48,367 bases of DNA, from positions 1-48,367 of the forward strand of contig JAJEGO010000045.1 of NCBI GenBank assembly GCA_022819805.1, given 5' to 3'. The position numbers and the translations under genes are program-made. This DNA comes from Candidatus Dadabacteria bacterium (GTDB taxonomy: Bacteria > Desulfobacterota_D > UBA1144 > Nemesobacterales > Nemesobacteraceae). This document shows positions 7,395 to 15,393 of this stretch, in pieces. Position 1 is the stretch's first letter. Each line of letters opens with the position of its first letter. The notes beneath the pieces were generated by a model. That model was given only the letters and a program-made list of their open reading frames with translations, did no database searches and was not told where the DNA came from.

Positions 7395-7997
7395 ATGCTT
7401 TTGAAGAAAGTAACCGCCGTTATATTTTGCGCGATAATCCTCCTAGCCTGGGGGTCTGTGTCATGGATGGTTCTTCCATGGCATCAGATGGTGGCCAATC
7501 AATTTACCAACGAGTCTGAAGTCGCCGAAGCCATAAAGGCAAATGCTCCGAAAGCCGGAGTTTACTGGCTGCCGTTTTCGCATAAGGACCACAAGGCGGG
7601 AGAGACAGCAGCGTTTGTAAACGCCCTTCCCGAGGGCTACGGCCCCGACATGATAAAGCAGCTTGTCACTCAGTTCATCGGCGACCTTGTGAGCGTCCTG
7701 ATCGTTATCTGTCTTTTGTCCCAGACAGCAGGCCTTGGTTACTGGGGGCGAGTGGGGTTCGTCACCCTAGTTGGAGTGGCCATAGGTTTTATAGGCCATT
7801 TTGTTTACTGGAACTGGTTTGGGTTCCCGACTCCATATCTGATTGTCACCGTCGCCGACAGCGTGGTAGCCTGGCTCCTCGCGGGACTCGCGATGGCAAA
7901 ATTGGTAGCAAAAGACACCAAGAAATTAACCAGCTCCGGCGGAATATACGGTCAGGCTCGCAAATCATCCGCGCTCAGGCATTCTCTTTACACGTAG
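7395..7997 (+). CDS. Integral membrane protein of unknown function
   Basis: A 200-residue protein with an N-terminal membrane anchor (VTAVIFCAIILLAWGSVSWMVL), a loop of about 70 residues containing ANAPKAGVYWLPFSHKDHKAGETAAFVNALPEGYGPD, then three hydrophobic segments: LVSVLIVICLLSQ, VGFVTLVGVAIGFIGHFVYWNWFGF and VTVADSVVAWLLAGLAMAKLV. Four transmembrane segments are expected. I do not recognise a named family. The ATG has a GGAAGGA site at about 3 nt. It stands alone on the plus strand, convergent with the oppA-like gene, with a 12-bp gap. AUA isoleucine codons fit the surrounding genome, so it looks native. Confidence 0.7.
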   Translation: MLLKKVTAVIFCAIILLAWGSVSWMVLPWHQMVANQFTNESEVAEAIKANAPKAGVYWLPFSHKDHKAGETAAFVNALPEGYGPDMIKQLVTQFIGDLVSVLIVICLLSQTAGLGYWGRVGFVTLVGVAIGFIGHFVYWNWFGFPTPYLIVTVADSVVAWLLAGLAMAKLVAKDTKKLTSSGGIYGQARKSSALRHSLYT

Positions 7998-8009
7998 ATT
8001 CCCCGATCC

Positions 8010-9626
8010 TCAACGTTCGCCGGAGGCGGAAGGATCCGAGAACCTGACTTTGCTGAAATAAAGAAAATTGAGACGGTCGGGTTCAAGCCCCCTTACGTAC
8101 GGTTTGATCATGTTCTGCTGAACCGAGTTCAGGTAAGGAACTATCGCGACTCCCGTTTCCATAAGAATCCTTTGAGCACTGTCGTAAAGACCTGTTCTTT
8201 GCTTGCGATCCAGAATCCCGGCGGCCTTTTCCACCAGACGGTCGTACTCCGGGTCACACCAGCCTGTACGGTTGTTCCCGCTTCCGCACTCAAAGAGGTT
8301 CATAAAATTGTGGGGATCGGGGAAATCCGCCTGCCATCCGGCCCTGAATACGGGCGGAGGATCCGTTCTGAGCGTGCTCAGGTAGACGGTCCATTCCTGG
8401 TTCACGAGCTTGACTTCAATGCCAAGGTGCTCTTTCCACATGCCTTGGAACGCCTCGGCGACAATTCTGTTGTTCCCGGTATCGGGGTAGAGAAAGGTTG
8501 GCTGCGGGAAATTCTCTCCGTTCGGATATCCGGCCATCTCAAGAAATTTCCTCGCCTTCTCCGCATCAAACGAAAGACCGATCCGGGGGTTATGGGCAAG
8601 CATGTCGATCGGTATCCACGAGGTGATGGGAACCCCGGCTCCTTGGAGAAGTCCAGCGAGGCTTTTTCTGTCTATCGAGCTTGCGAAAGCCTTTCTGACC
8701 AGAGGATTGTCAAACGGGGCTTTTTTAGTGTTAAACCCTATGTAGTTGTTTCTGAAAACCACGCTCTGTCTAAAATCCGGAAGTTTCCTGACCCTTGGAA
8801 CTTCGAGCAGTGGAATTCCCTTGCTGTCAAGAAAATCGAGTTCCCCACTTTCATAAAGCGCGAGAGTGGATACGGGATTTTCGTTCATTATCATCCTCAC
8901 TTTCTTCGCGCTTTTCGGTTTCTCCCCCCAGTAGCCTTCATATGCCTCAATAAGAACTTCCTTATGGTGCTTCCATTTTTTCAATCTGTACGGTCCAAGG
9001 GTCACTATGTTTGCGGCCTCAGTCCACTTGGTTCCGTATTTTTCGACAATATCCTTTCTCATCGGAAAAGTGGACATGAAAGTGACCAGGTTCAGAAAAT
9101 AGGCTTTCGGTCTTTCCAGAGTAACGATGAGAGTATAGTCATCCGGGGCTCTTACCCCGACTTTGCCGAAATCTTTTATCTCCCCGGAATTGAACTTCCT
9201 GGCGTTTTGTATGTCAAAAAGGAAATAAGCGTAGCTCCCGGCGGTTTCGGGCTGAAGAATCCTTTTCCATGAATAAAGAAAATCCTTGGCCTTAAGCGGT
9301 TTTCCGTCCGTCCAGGAAACTCCTTCCCTTATTTTGAAAATGTATGTTCTTCCGTCCTCGCTTATCCGCCAGCTTTGGGCAAGAGCGGGTACGGGTTCGT
9401 ATTTTTCATCAAATGCCGCAAGACCGTCCATTATGTTTTCTATGATGGTAAAAGAAGTGACGTCGGTGGCAAGTGACCAGTCAAGGGTGGGAGGTTCGGT
9501 CCCGATATTTATGTTAAGCGTGTCTTTACGGGAAATATCCACAGCGTCGGGGGCCCTGTTTCCGGAACCGCAGGAAAGAAAAAGCAGGGTGCAGGAAATC
9601 AGAAGAAAGTTTTTTAATATCTTCAT
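8010..9626 (-). CDS. OppA-type peptide-binding lipoprotein (SBP_bac_5)
   Basis: A 538-residue periplasmic solute-binding lipoprotein of the oligopeptide/dipeptide family. The signal and lipobox are MKILKNFLLISCTLLFLSCGSG (Cys19). Family blocks are GTEPPTLDWSLATD near residue 42, PALAQSWRISEDGRTYIFKIREGVSWTDGKPLKAKDFLYSWKRIL at about 80-125, NNYIGFNTKKAPFDNPLVRKAFASSIDR at about 290, and GWQADFPDPHNFMNLFECGSGNNRTGW. It would capture peptides for an ABC importer, but no permease or ATPase gene is adjacent. It is last in the pcc-binding-protein directon, 47 bp after the previous gene, and lacks a clear Shine-Dalgarno. Confidence 0.92.
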   Translation of the reverse strand: MKILKNFLLISCTLLFLSCGSGNRAPDAVDISRKDTLNINIGTEPPTLDWSLATDVTSFTIIENIMDGLAAFDEKYEPVPALAQSWRISEDGRTYIFKIREGVSWTDGKPLKAKDFLYSWKRILQPETAGSYAYFLFDIQNARKFNSGEIKDFGKVGVRAPDDYTLIVTLERPKAYFLNLVTFMSTFPMRKDIVEKYGTKWTEAANIVTLGPYRLKKWKHHKEVLIEAYEGYWGEKPKSAKKVRMIMNENPVSTLALYESGELDFLDSKGIPLLEVPRVRKLPDFRQSVVFRNNYIGFNTKKAPFDNPLVRKAFASSIDRKSLAGLLQGAGVPITSWIPIDMLAHNPRIGLSFDAEKARKFLEMAGYPNGENFPQPTFLYPDTGNNRIVAEAFQGMWKEHLGIEVKLVNQEWTVYLSTLRTDPPPVFRAGWQADFPDPHNFMNLFECGSGNNRTGWCDPEYDRLVEKAAGILDRKQRTGLYDSAQRILMETGVAIVPYLNSVQQNMIKPYVRGLEPDRLNFLYFSKVRFSDPSASGER

Positions 9627-9673
9627 AACAATCGTATTCGAGCGGAAAAAACCAAGTTCAACATCTGACTTAA

Positions 9674-10813
9674 CTATCGCCCGATAACTTCGAATTTGCC
9701 GTCCCTTACCCTCGCCACAATCGGTTCGTAAACTGCGTCCCCGTTGCGGTCAAAATAGAACTCGCCCAAAGGCGTATTCAGTCTGATGTCAGCCATCGCG
9801 TCACGAATCGCCCCCGGATCGGTTGAAGGAGCATTGGATATAGCTTCAGCCAGTATATAGACCGATACGTACGACAGTGTGGCAAAAGAACCGGGTTCGT
9901 TGCCGTATTTTTCCTGGTAATTCCTGAGAAACTTCCTATTTTCCGGCGTGTCGGTGGCGGCAACCCAGCTCGTAGAGGTAATTGAACCCTCGGCGGAACC
10001 GGGTTCAGTGGTATTTGCCAGCCTCACGACATTTATTGCAAGGTGAGTGACGATAAAAGGAATATCCGCTATGCCGAGTTGGCGCGCCTGGACCATAACC
10101 CCGACCTGCGCGGGAGGCAAAGCAGAAACGAAGATGGCATCGGGATCCGCGTCCTTTATCTTGGTTAACTGGTCGGTCAGGTCGGGGAGTTGGCCGTCAG
10201 CGGACAGGTCAAAAACCTGCTCGCTCACAATCGAGACGTCTTCATACTTATCGAACTCCCGTTTCAGCAGTTCAAGATTGCTCTGCGAAAAAGTATCTAT
10301 ACGGTTCGCTATCGCAGCCACCTTTCTGTAACCAAGTTCCTCCCTGACAACCCTGATACCCTTTGGCACCAAACGCTCGACCGTAAGAGGGCAGCGGAAA
10401 AGAAAATCGCTTTGGGCACTGAGACCACTTGCGGCAGAGGTGGGGCTGAGAACCAAAACTCCGTTCCGACTAAGGGTAGGAATAATTCCTTTAACCTCGC
10501 TTGAAGTATAGGGACCCAGTATGGCCACTACTTCGTCCCGTTCGATAAGTTTTCTGTACGCTCTCTTCGCTCCATCCGGAGTACTTTCGGAATCCTCAAG
10601 GATGAACCTGATTTTCCTGCCGTCGGGCAGTAACGATGCGTTAACTTCTTCAAGAGCCAGATCCAGAGCATTTTCTAGATCAAAGTCCGCAAGTGAACCG
10701 GTAAGGGGGATGATGACGCCGACGGGGATCCCCTCGGTTTCATCTTGAGCGCAGGAAAAAAAGCTGAAAGCCACGGCCACGGCAATAAACATGAGAGCAG
10801 CTATTTTTTTCAC
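9674..10813 (-). CDS. LivJ-type ABC substrate-binding lipoprotein (paralog 1)
   Basis: A type-I periplasmic binding protein of the branched-chain amino acid (LivJ, Peripla_BP_6) family, 379 residues. I trimmed the track ORF (10900) to GTG 10813: VKKIAALMFIAVAVAFSFFSC is a clean lipoprotein signal with Cys21, and AGGAG lies 8 nt upstream. The mature domain shows IPVGVIIPLTGSLADFD, GAKRAYRKLIERDEVVAILGPYTSSE, and SPTSAASGLSAQSDFLFR, the ligand-cleft region of the family. The C-terminus FYFDRNGDAVYEPIVARVRDGKFEV is typical. It is third of three tandem paralogs and most like paralog 2. No transport membrane proteins are encoded nearby. Confidence 0.92.
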   Translation of the reverse strand: MKKIAALMFIAVAVAFSFFSCAQDETEGIPVGVIIPLTGSLADFDLENALDLALEEVNASLLPDGRKIRFILEDSESTPDGAKRAYRKLIERDEVVAILGPYTSSEVKGIIPTLSRNGVLVLSPTSAASGLSAQSDFLFRCPLTVERLVPKGIRVVREELGYRKVAAIANRIDTFSQSNLELLKREFDKYEDVSIVSEQVFDLSADGQLPDLTDQLTKIKDADPDAIFVSALPPAQVGVMVQARQLGIADIPFIVTHLAINVVRLANTTEPGSAEGSITSTSWVAATDTPENRKFLRNYQEKYGNEPGSFATLSYVSVYILAEAISNAPSTDPGAIRDAMADIRLNTPLGEFYFDRNGDAVYEPIVARVRDGKFEVIGR

Positions 10814-10942
10814 ATCAAGCTCTCCTTTCTTTCCGATCAGAGTTATCAGGAAGGAAATCCAATTGAAAAAGGGGCGCCTTCCGATTTCCCCTTCTTTCAC
10901 CTGAACACCCGAAGGCGGATTTATTGAACCGGCTCAAACCGA

Positions 10943-12118
10943 TCATTGTTGATCGAAAACTTCAAACCTGCCGTTTTCTACTATTCCTACGATGGGTTCG
11001 TAAACCGCGTCGCCAACAGCATCGAAATAGAAATCACCTAAAACCGTATTCTCCACTCTGATGTTGGCCATTGCGTCACGTATAGCCTCCGGATCGGTTG
11101 AAGAAGCATCGGCAACGGCTTCTGCCAATATATGGGTAGCCACATAGGATAGCGCACCGAAAGCGTCTGGCTCACTGTGGTATTTCCCCCGGTAATTCCT
11201 AAGAAACCTGCGGTTCTCAGGTGTGTCAATATCCGAGATCCAAGTCGTAAAAGTAATCGCACCTTCAGCGGCGCCGGGGTGAACCGCGTTCGCTTCGCTT
11301 ATGTCATCTGAGGTAAACAAAGTGACCAGAAAAGGAATATCCATTCCGAGCTGCCGCGCCTGTACCATAACTCCTCTGCGGCCCGGAGCCAGAGCCGATA
11401 TGAAAAGAGCCTCGGGAGCAGGAACGGCATTCATGATGTCATTTAACTGCGTGGTCAGGTCGGGAAGGTCACCGGTTCGCCGGGAGTAAACCTGCTCGCT
11501 CACGATCCTGACACCATGCTTTTCAAGCTCCTCTTTCACCTTCTCGTGGTTACTTAAGGAAAAACCGTCGGACTCATTCACTATCGTTGCCACGTTTTCG
11601 TAACCAAGGCGCTCTCTAGTAACCCTGATACCGGCCCGCACAAGCGGGTCAACGGTAAGAGATGCGCGGAAGGCAAACTCGCTTCTGGCGCTGAGACCGA
11701 GCGCCGCGGAGGTGGGACTGAAAGACACAACCCCATTTTGCTGCGCGATTGGAATAATCCTCTCGGTAGCACTTGAGGTAAAGGGGCCGAGCACGGCGAC
11801 CACTCCATCCTGTTCGATAAGTTTTGTGTATGCTCTCTCGGCGCCATCCGGGGTACCCTCGGAATCTTCAACAATGAACCTGATTTTCCTTCCGTCAAGC
11901 AGCGACGATCCGTTAATCTCCTCAAGTGCAAGCTCCATGCCGTTTTTCATCTGCAGGCCGTTTGAGGAAAGCGAACCGGTGAGAGGAACAACGACACCGA
12001 CGGAGATTTCTTCTGTTTCGTTCTGGCTACAGGAGAAAGAACCGAGAAGCAGCAGCACAACGGCTACGGCGACAAACATAAATGCAGTTACTTTTTTTAT
12101 GTTAAAGTCCTCCGACAA
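10943..12118 (-). CDS. LivJ-type ABC substrate-binding lipoprotein (paralog 2)
   Basis: This protein is homologous along its length to paralogs 1 and 3, with ISVGVVVPLTGSLSS, GAERAYTKLIEQDGVVAVLGPFTSSA, SPTSAALGLSARSEFAFR and the C-terminal FYFDAVGDAVYEPIVGIVENGRFEV. The lipoprotein signal ends LLLLGSFSC. The start is doubtful. TTG 12118 has AAGGA at 7 nt and is used here (391 residues). The position equivalent to paralog 1's GTG is an ATA codon (12098-12100), with GGAGG 8 nt before it; that would make an unusual AUA start. The track start GTG 12154 has no ribosome site. It lies in the same directon as the carboxylase genes. Confidence 0.88.
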   Translation of the reverse strand: MSEDFNIKKVTAFMFVAVAVVLLLLGSFSCSQNETEEISVGVVVPLTGSLSSNGLQMKNGMELALEEINGSSLLDGRKIRFIVEDSEGTPDGAERAYTKLIEQDGVVAVLGPFTSSATERIIPIAQQNGVVSFSPTSAALGLSARSEFAFRASLTVDPLVRAGIRVTRERLGYENVATIVNESDGFSLSNHEKVKEELEKHGVRIVSEQVYSRRTGDLPDLTTQLNDIMNAVPAPEALFISALAPGRRGVMVQARQLGMDIPFLVTLFTSDDISEANAVHPGAAEGAITFTTWISDIDTPENRRFLRNYRGKYHSEPDAFGALSYVATHILAEAVADASSTDPEAIRDAMANIRVENTVLGDFYFDAVGDAVYEPIVGIVENGRFEVFDQQ

Positions 12119-12193
12119 CCACCCATCCTTAAGAAAGAATACCCATTCAAACACTCAGGATCAAAGTCATACCGACAGGTCCGAATAACGGGA

Positions 12194-13366
12194 TTACTCG
12201 AGGGTTACAAACCTGCCGTCGCGGACTATCCTTACCACGGGGGTGTAGACCCCATCCCCGTTCTCGTCAAAATAGAAATCGCCGAAAATAGTGCCGTCCA
12301 GAGCGGATTCCGGACCGATCATCTGCAGGGCCGCCCTGATATCCTCCGGGCTGGCTGTTGAAGCGCGCGCAATGGCGACGGCTAGTATTTGGGTGGTAGC
12401 GTAGGCGCGCGCCGAGTACGCGTCGGGGTCCTCTTCGTATTTCGCCTTGTATTTCCCGACGAAATCCACGCTCCGGGGTGTAATGTCGTCTGCCCAGTTC
12501 GTAAACGTAATAACACCTTCGGTCGACCCCTCACGCCTCTTCTCGGCCTCCGCCACGTCCGTCTCCGTGAGCGCGATTACGATCAGGGGAACTGTTATGC
12601 CCATCTCGCGGGCCCTGACTATTACCTCCTTGCGCCCCGGTGAAAGCGCCGAAACGAACACCACATTCGCACCCGAGTTCTCTATGGCGCGCAGTTGCTC
12701 CGTGAGATCGGGAGGGGGGTCGTTCTTTGCGCGGATGAAACTCTGCTCGCTCACTATCTCAACGTCCGAGTGCTCATTTTTCATGAGTTCCTCAAGCACC
12801 TTGTTGTTGCCGCTCATGGAGAAAGGGTCGTCTGTGTTGAATATGGTCGCCGCTTTGGAATAATCCAGAGCGCCTTTGGTTTTCCTTATTCCTTCGGGCA
12901 CCATTTTGTCCACGGTAAGGGAAGTACGGAATATGAAATCGCCGGGAGCGGTGATCCCGCTCGGACTCGCGGAGGATGTCGGACTTATGGCCACTACATT
13001 GTTATCGTTTGCGAGCGGGGCGGTTCTTTTCGTCGAGTCGGAACTCCACGGACCGATTATCGCACTTACGGCGTCCCTGTCGATAAGCTTCCCGAAAGCC
13101 TCCTCCGCGCCGTCCGGGGTGCCTTTGGTATCTTCAAAGATCGGGTGAAGATTCATCCCGCCGAGAAGCGCCGACGCGTTGATCTCCTCCACGGCGAGCT
13201 CGACGCCTTTTTTCATGTTCCCCCCAAGCCACCCCGATGCTCCCGTAAGGGGAAAGGCGACACCGACTGCAATCTCCTCGGTACCGTCCTCATCGCAGGA
13301 AACAACAGTGAAAGCCACGGCCGCAACAAACACGGCAAAAGACAGAAAAACTGCTATCTTTTTCAT
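12194..13366 (-). CDS. LivJ-type ABC substrate-binding lipoprotein (paralog 3)
   Basis: A 390-residue binding lipoprotein of the LivJ family, first of the three tandem copies in transcription order. The start was moved from 13435 to ATG 13366 because MKKIAVFLSFAVFVAAVAFTVVSC is a lipoprotein signal (Cys24) and GGAGG lies 10 nt upstream; the longer ORF would overlap the biotin carrier gene. Conserved blocks are IAVGVAFPLTGASGWLGGNMKKGVELAVEEINAS, AFGKLIDRDAVSAIIGPWSSDST, SPTSSASPSGITAPGDFIFR and FYFDENGDGVYTPVVRIVRDGRF. It lies 22 bp after the biotin carrier gene, so co-transcription with the carboxylase is likely. Confidence 0.93.
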   Translation of the reverse strand: MKKIAVFLSFAVFVAAVAFTVVSCDEDGTEEIAVGVAFPLTGASGWLGGNMKKGVELAVEEINASALLGGMNLHPIFEDTKGTPDGAEEAFGKLIDRDAVSAIIGPWSSDSTKRTAPLANDNNVVAISPTSSASPSGITAPGDFIFRTSLTVDKMVPEGIRKTKGALDYSKAATIFNTDDPFSMSGNNKVLEELMKNEHSDVEIVSEQSFIRAKNDPPPDLTEQLRAIENSGANVVFVSALSPGRKEVIVRAREMGITVPLIVIALTETDVAEAEKRREGSTEGVITFTNWADDITPRSVDFVGKYKAKYEEDPDAYSARAYATTQILAVAIARASTASPEDIRAALQMIGPESALDGTIFGDFYFDENGDGVYTPVVRIVRDGRFVTLE

Positions 13367-13388
13367 GCTGAAATAACCTCCTCCCAGA

Positions 13389-13883
13389 TCATTGCTCGCT
13401 ATCGGAGAGAGTAACGAGAACAGAGTCCTTCTCAACCGTGTCTCCCTCCTTGACTCTTATTTCCTTTATGGTGCCCGAAGCGGAGGCCTTAAGTTCGCTT
13501 TCCATCTTCATGGCTTCGACCACTAAAACGCTGTCCCCCACCTCGACACTGTCTCCCTGCTTCTTGAGGATCTTCACTACCCTGCTGTGCATCGGCGCCG
13601 CTATGTTAAGACTTCCCGTGCCTTCTGCCTGGGAAGCGTCCCTTCCGGAAACAGCCTCTATCTCGTAGAGATCGCCCTCATGGAAAACCTGTATTTTCTT
13701 TCCTTCCCTGAATATCCCTACGGTAATGCTTTTGTTATCGACCAGGATCGAATACGTATTTTCGTCTATACGCAGAAATTCTATCTCTTTCTGCTCGCCG
13801 TCGATGCCGAAGAGACTAAGTCCTTCCTTCTCTTCGAAGTCTACCTTGTAGGTTTTGTTTCCCAGTTTGAAAGTGTACGTCAT
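13389..13883 (-). CDS. Biotin carboxyl carrier protein of acyl-CoA carboxylase
   Basis: A 164-residue biotin carrier subunit. Residues 1-80 (MTYTFKLGNKTYKVDF...) form a small beta-rich region like the BT domain that links carboxylase and carrier in propionyl-CoA carboxylase alpha chains. A hinge follows, then the biotinyl domain with the modification motif VVEAMKMES, whose Lys carries biotin. The start ATG overlaps the biotin carboxylase stop by 4 nt (ATGA), implying translational coupling and equal dosage. With the gene before it, this corresponds to a PccA/MccA alpha subunit split into two chains. Confidence 0.95.
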   Translation of the reverse strand: MTYTFKLGNKTYKVDFEEKEGLSLFGIDGEQKEIEFLRIDENTYSILVDNKSITVGIFREGKKIQVFHEGDLYEIEAVSGRDASQAEGTGSLNIAAPMHSRVVKILKKQGDSVEVGDSVLVVEAMKMESELKASASGTIKEIRVKEGDTVEKDSVLVTLSDSEQ

Positions 13884-15376
13884 AAAAGCGGATTCCCGGA
13901 TACGCCCATTCTTCTGGCAAAATGCTTCCAGCCTGAAGAAACAGCCTTTGTTCCCTGCGTGATTTGATTTGAGCCGCCGTTCATGGCGACAGCCGCAGCC
14001 ATGAGTATGAGTTCAGGATCGGATTCCTCGGGCACCAGGGTCTCCGGATGTCTCTCTATAAAACCTGTGTCAATCTGCGCCTTGCGGAACTCGGAGTCTT
14101 TCGTCATTCTGATCAGAAAACCGAGATTGGTTCTTACCCCAAGAACCACGTATTCCCTGAGAGCGGAAAGCATCCTGTCTATCGCATCTTCCCGGGAATT
14201 TCCCCAGACGACAAGTTTTGAGAGCATCGGGTCGTAGAAAGACGTTATCTCGCAACCGCTGTAAACGGATGAATCGTCCCTCACCCCCGGACCGCTGGGA
14301 GCTCGCACGTACTGAAGGACTCCCGGTGAAGGAAGAAAATTAGTGGCGGGATCCTCCGCGTAAACCCTGCACTCAAGAGCGTGGCCCTGCATTTTTATGG
14401 AAGACTGCTTGAATGGAAGTTTTTCTCCCGAAGCTATCCTTATCATCCACTTCACGATATCGATTCCCGTGATCATTTCCGTGACCGGATGCTCAACCTG
14501 CACCCTGGTGTTCATCTCCAGAAAATAGAAATTCTCTTCCTGATCCATTATGAACTCGACGGTGCCGGCCCCGAAATAGTCAACTGCCTTTGCTATGCGA
14601 AGGGCGACTTCGCACATGTTTTTCCTGGTCTTGGCACTTATAAATCCCGAGGGGGCTTCCTCTATCACCTTCTGGTGGCGTCTCTGTATTGAGCATTCCC
14701 TCTCGAACAGGTGCAGCAGGTTCCCGTGTTTGTCCCCAAGAACCTGGACTTCTACATGCCTCGGTTGCTGAACGAACTTTTCTATGAATACAGAATCGTC
14801 CCCGAAAGAGGAAAACGCCTCGCTTCTGGCCATCCGGAGGGACGATTCGAATTCTTCCTTGGAATTAACGAGCCTCATTCCCTTTCCGCCTCCGCCAGCA
14901 GAAGCCTTTATCATCACTGGGTAACCGATTCTCTTCGCCACCCTCGAGGCCTCAACGTCGGACACAGCTCCTTCGGATCCAGGAACAAGCGGCACCTTAG
15001 CGTCTCTGGCTATTTTTCTTGCGGTTACCTTATCCCCCATAAGTCTTATGGCTTCCGCGGAAGGCCCTATGAAAACCACGCCCTCCTTCTCGCACAGCTC
15101 GGCGAAGGAATCGTTCTCGGAGAGAAATCCGAACCCGGGGTGTATAGCTTCGGCTCCCGACTCCTTGGCAGCCGCAATCACCTTTTCTCCGACCAGGTAG
15201 CTTTCCGAGGGTTTCGACGATCCTATATGGTAGGCCTCGTCCGCGAGCATCACGTGAAGAGCGTCTCTGTCGGCGTCTGAGTAAACAGCCACGGTAGCGA
15301 TCCCAAGTTCCCGGCAGGCCCTGATGATTCTTACCGCTATCTCTCCCCTGTTTGCTATCAGTATCTTCTTGAACAT
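13880..15376 (-). CDS. Acyl-CoA carboxylase, biotin carboxylase subunit
   Basis: A 498-residue ATP-dependent biotin carboxylase, which makes carboxybiotin from bicarbonate. Motifs in order are FKKILIANRGEIAVRIIRAC at the N-terminus, EAIHPGFGFLSENDSFA near 75, the ATP-grasp glycine loop KASAGGGGKGMR near 160, ERECSIQRRHQKVIEEAPS near 225, and the catalytic EMNTRVQVEHPVTE near 288. A tail of about 50 residues beyond the catalytic core, reaching GNPLL, is longer than AccC and resembles the start of the linker in fused PccA. It is 17 bp after pccB. The substrate class is inferred from pccB. Confidence 0.95.
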   Translation of the reverse strand: MFKKILIANRGEIAVRIIRACRELGIATVAVYSDADRDALHVMLADEAYHIGSSKPSESYLVGEKVIAAAKESGAEAIHPGFGFLSENDSFAELCEKEGVVFIGPSAEAIRLMGDKVTARKIARDAKVPLVPGSEGAVSDVEASRVAKRIGYPVMIKASAGGGGKGMRLVNSKEEFESSLRMARSEAFSSFGDDSVFIEKFVQQPRHVEVQVLGDKHGNLLHLFERECSIQRRHQKVIEEAPSGFISAKTRKNMCEVALRIAKAVDYFGAGTVEFIMDQEENFYFLEMNTRVQVEHPVTEMITGIDIVKWMIRIASGEKLPFKQSSIKMQGHALECRVYAEDPATNFLPSPGVLQYVRAPSGPGVRDDSSVYSGCEITSFYDPMLSKLVVWGNSREDAIDRMLSALREYVVLGVRTNLGFLIRMTKDSEFRKAQIDTGFIERHPETLVPEESDPELILMAAAVAMNGGSNQITQGTKAVSSGWKHFARRMGVSGNPLL

Positions 15377-15393
15377 CTTTTCAACCGGCCCAC

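Noticed and set aside
8172-9272. Long plus-strand ORF (366 aa) opposite the oppA-like gene
   Set aside because: It lies entirely on the reverse strand of a well-supported SBP_bac_5 gene, has no family features, and is a composition shadow.
12695-13414. 239-aa plus-strand ORF opposite binding lipoprotein 3
   Set aside because: A shadow of a clear LivJ-type gene, with no ribosome site and no recognisable motif.
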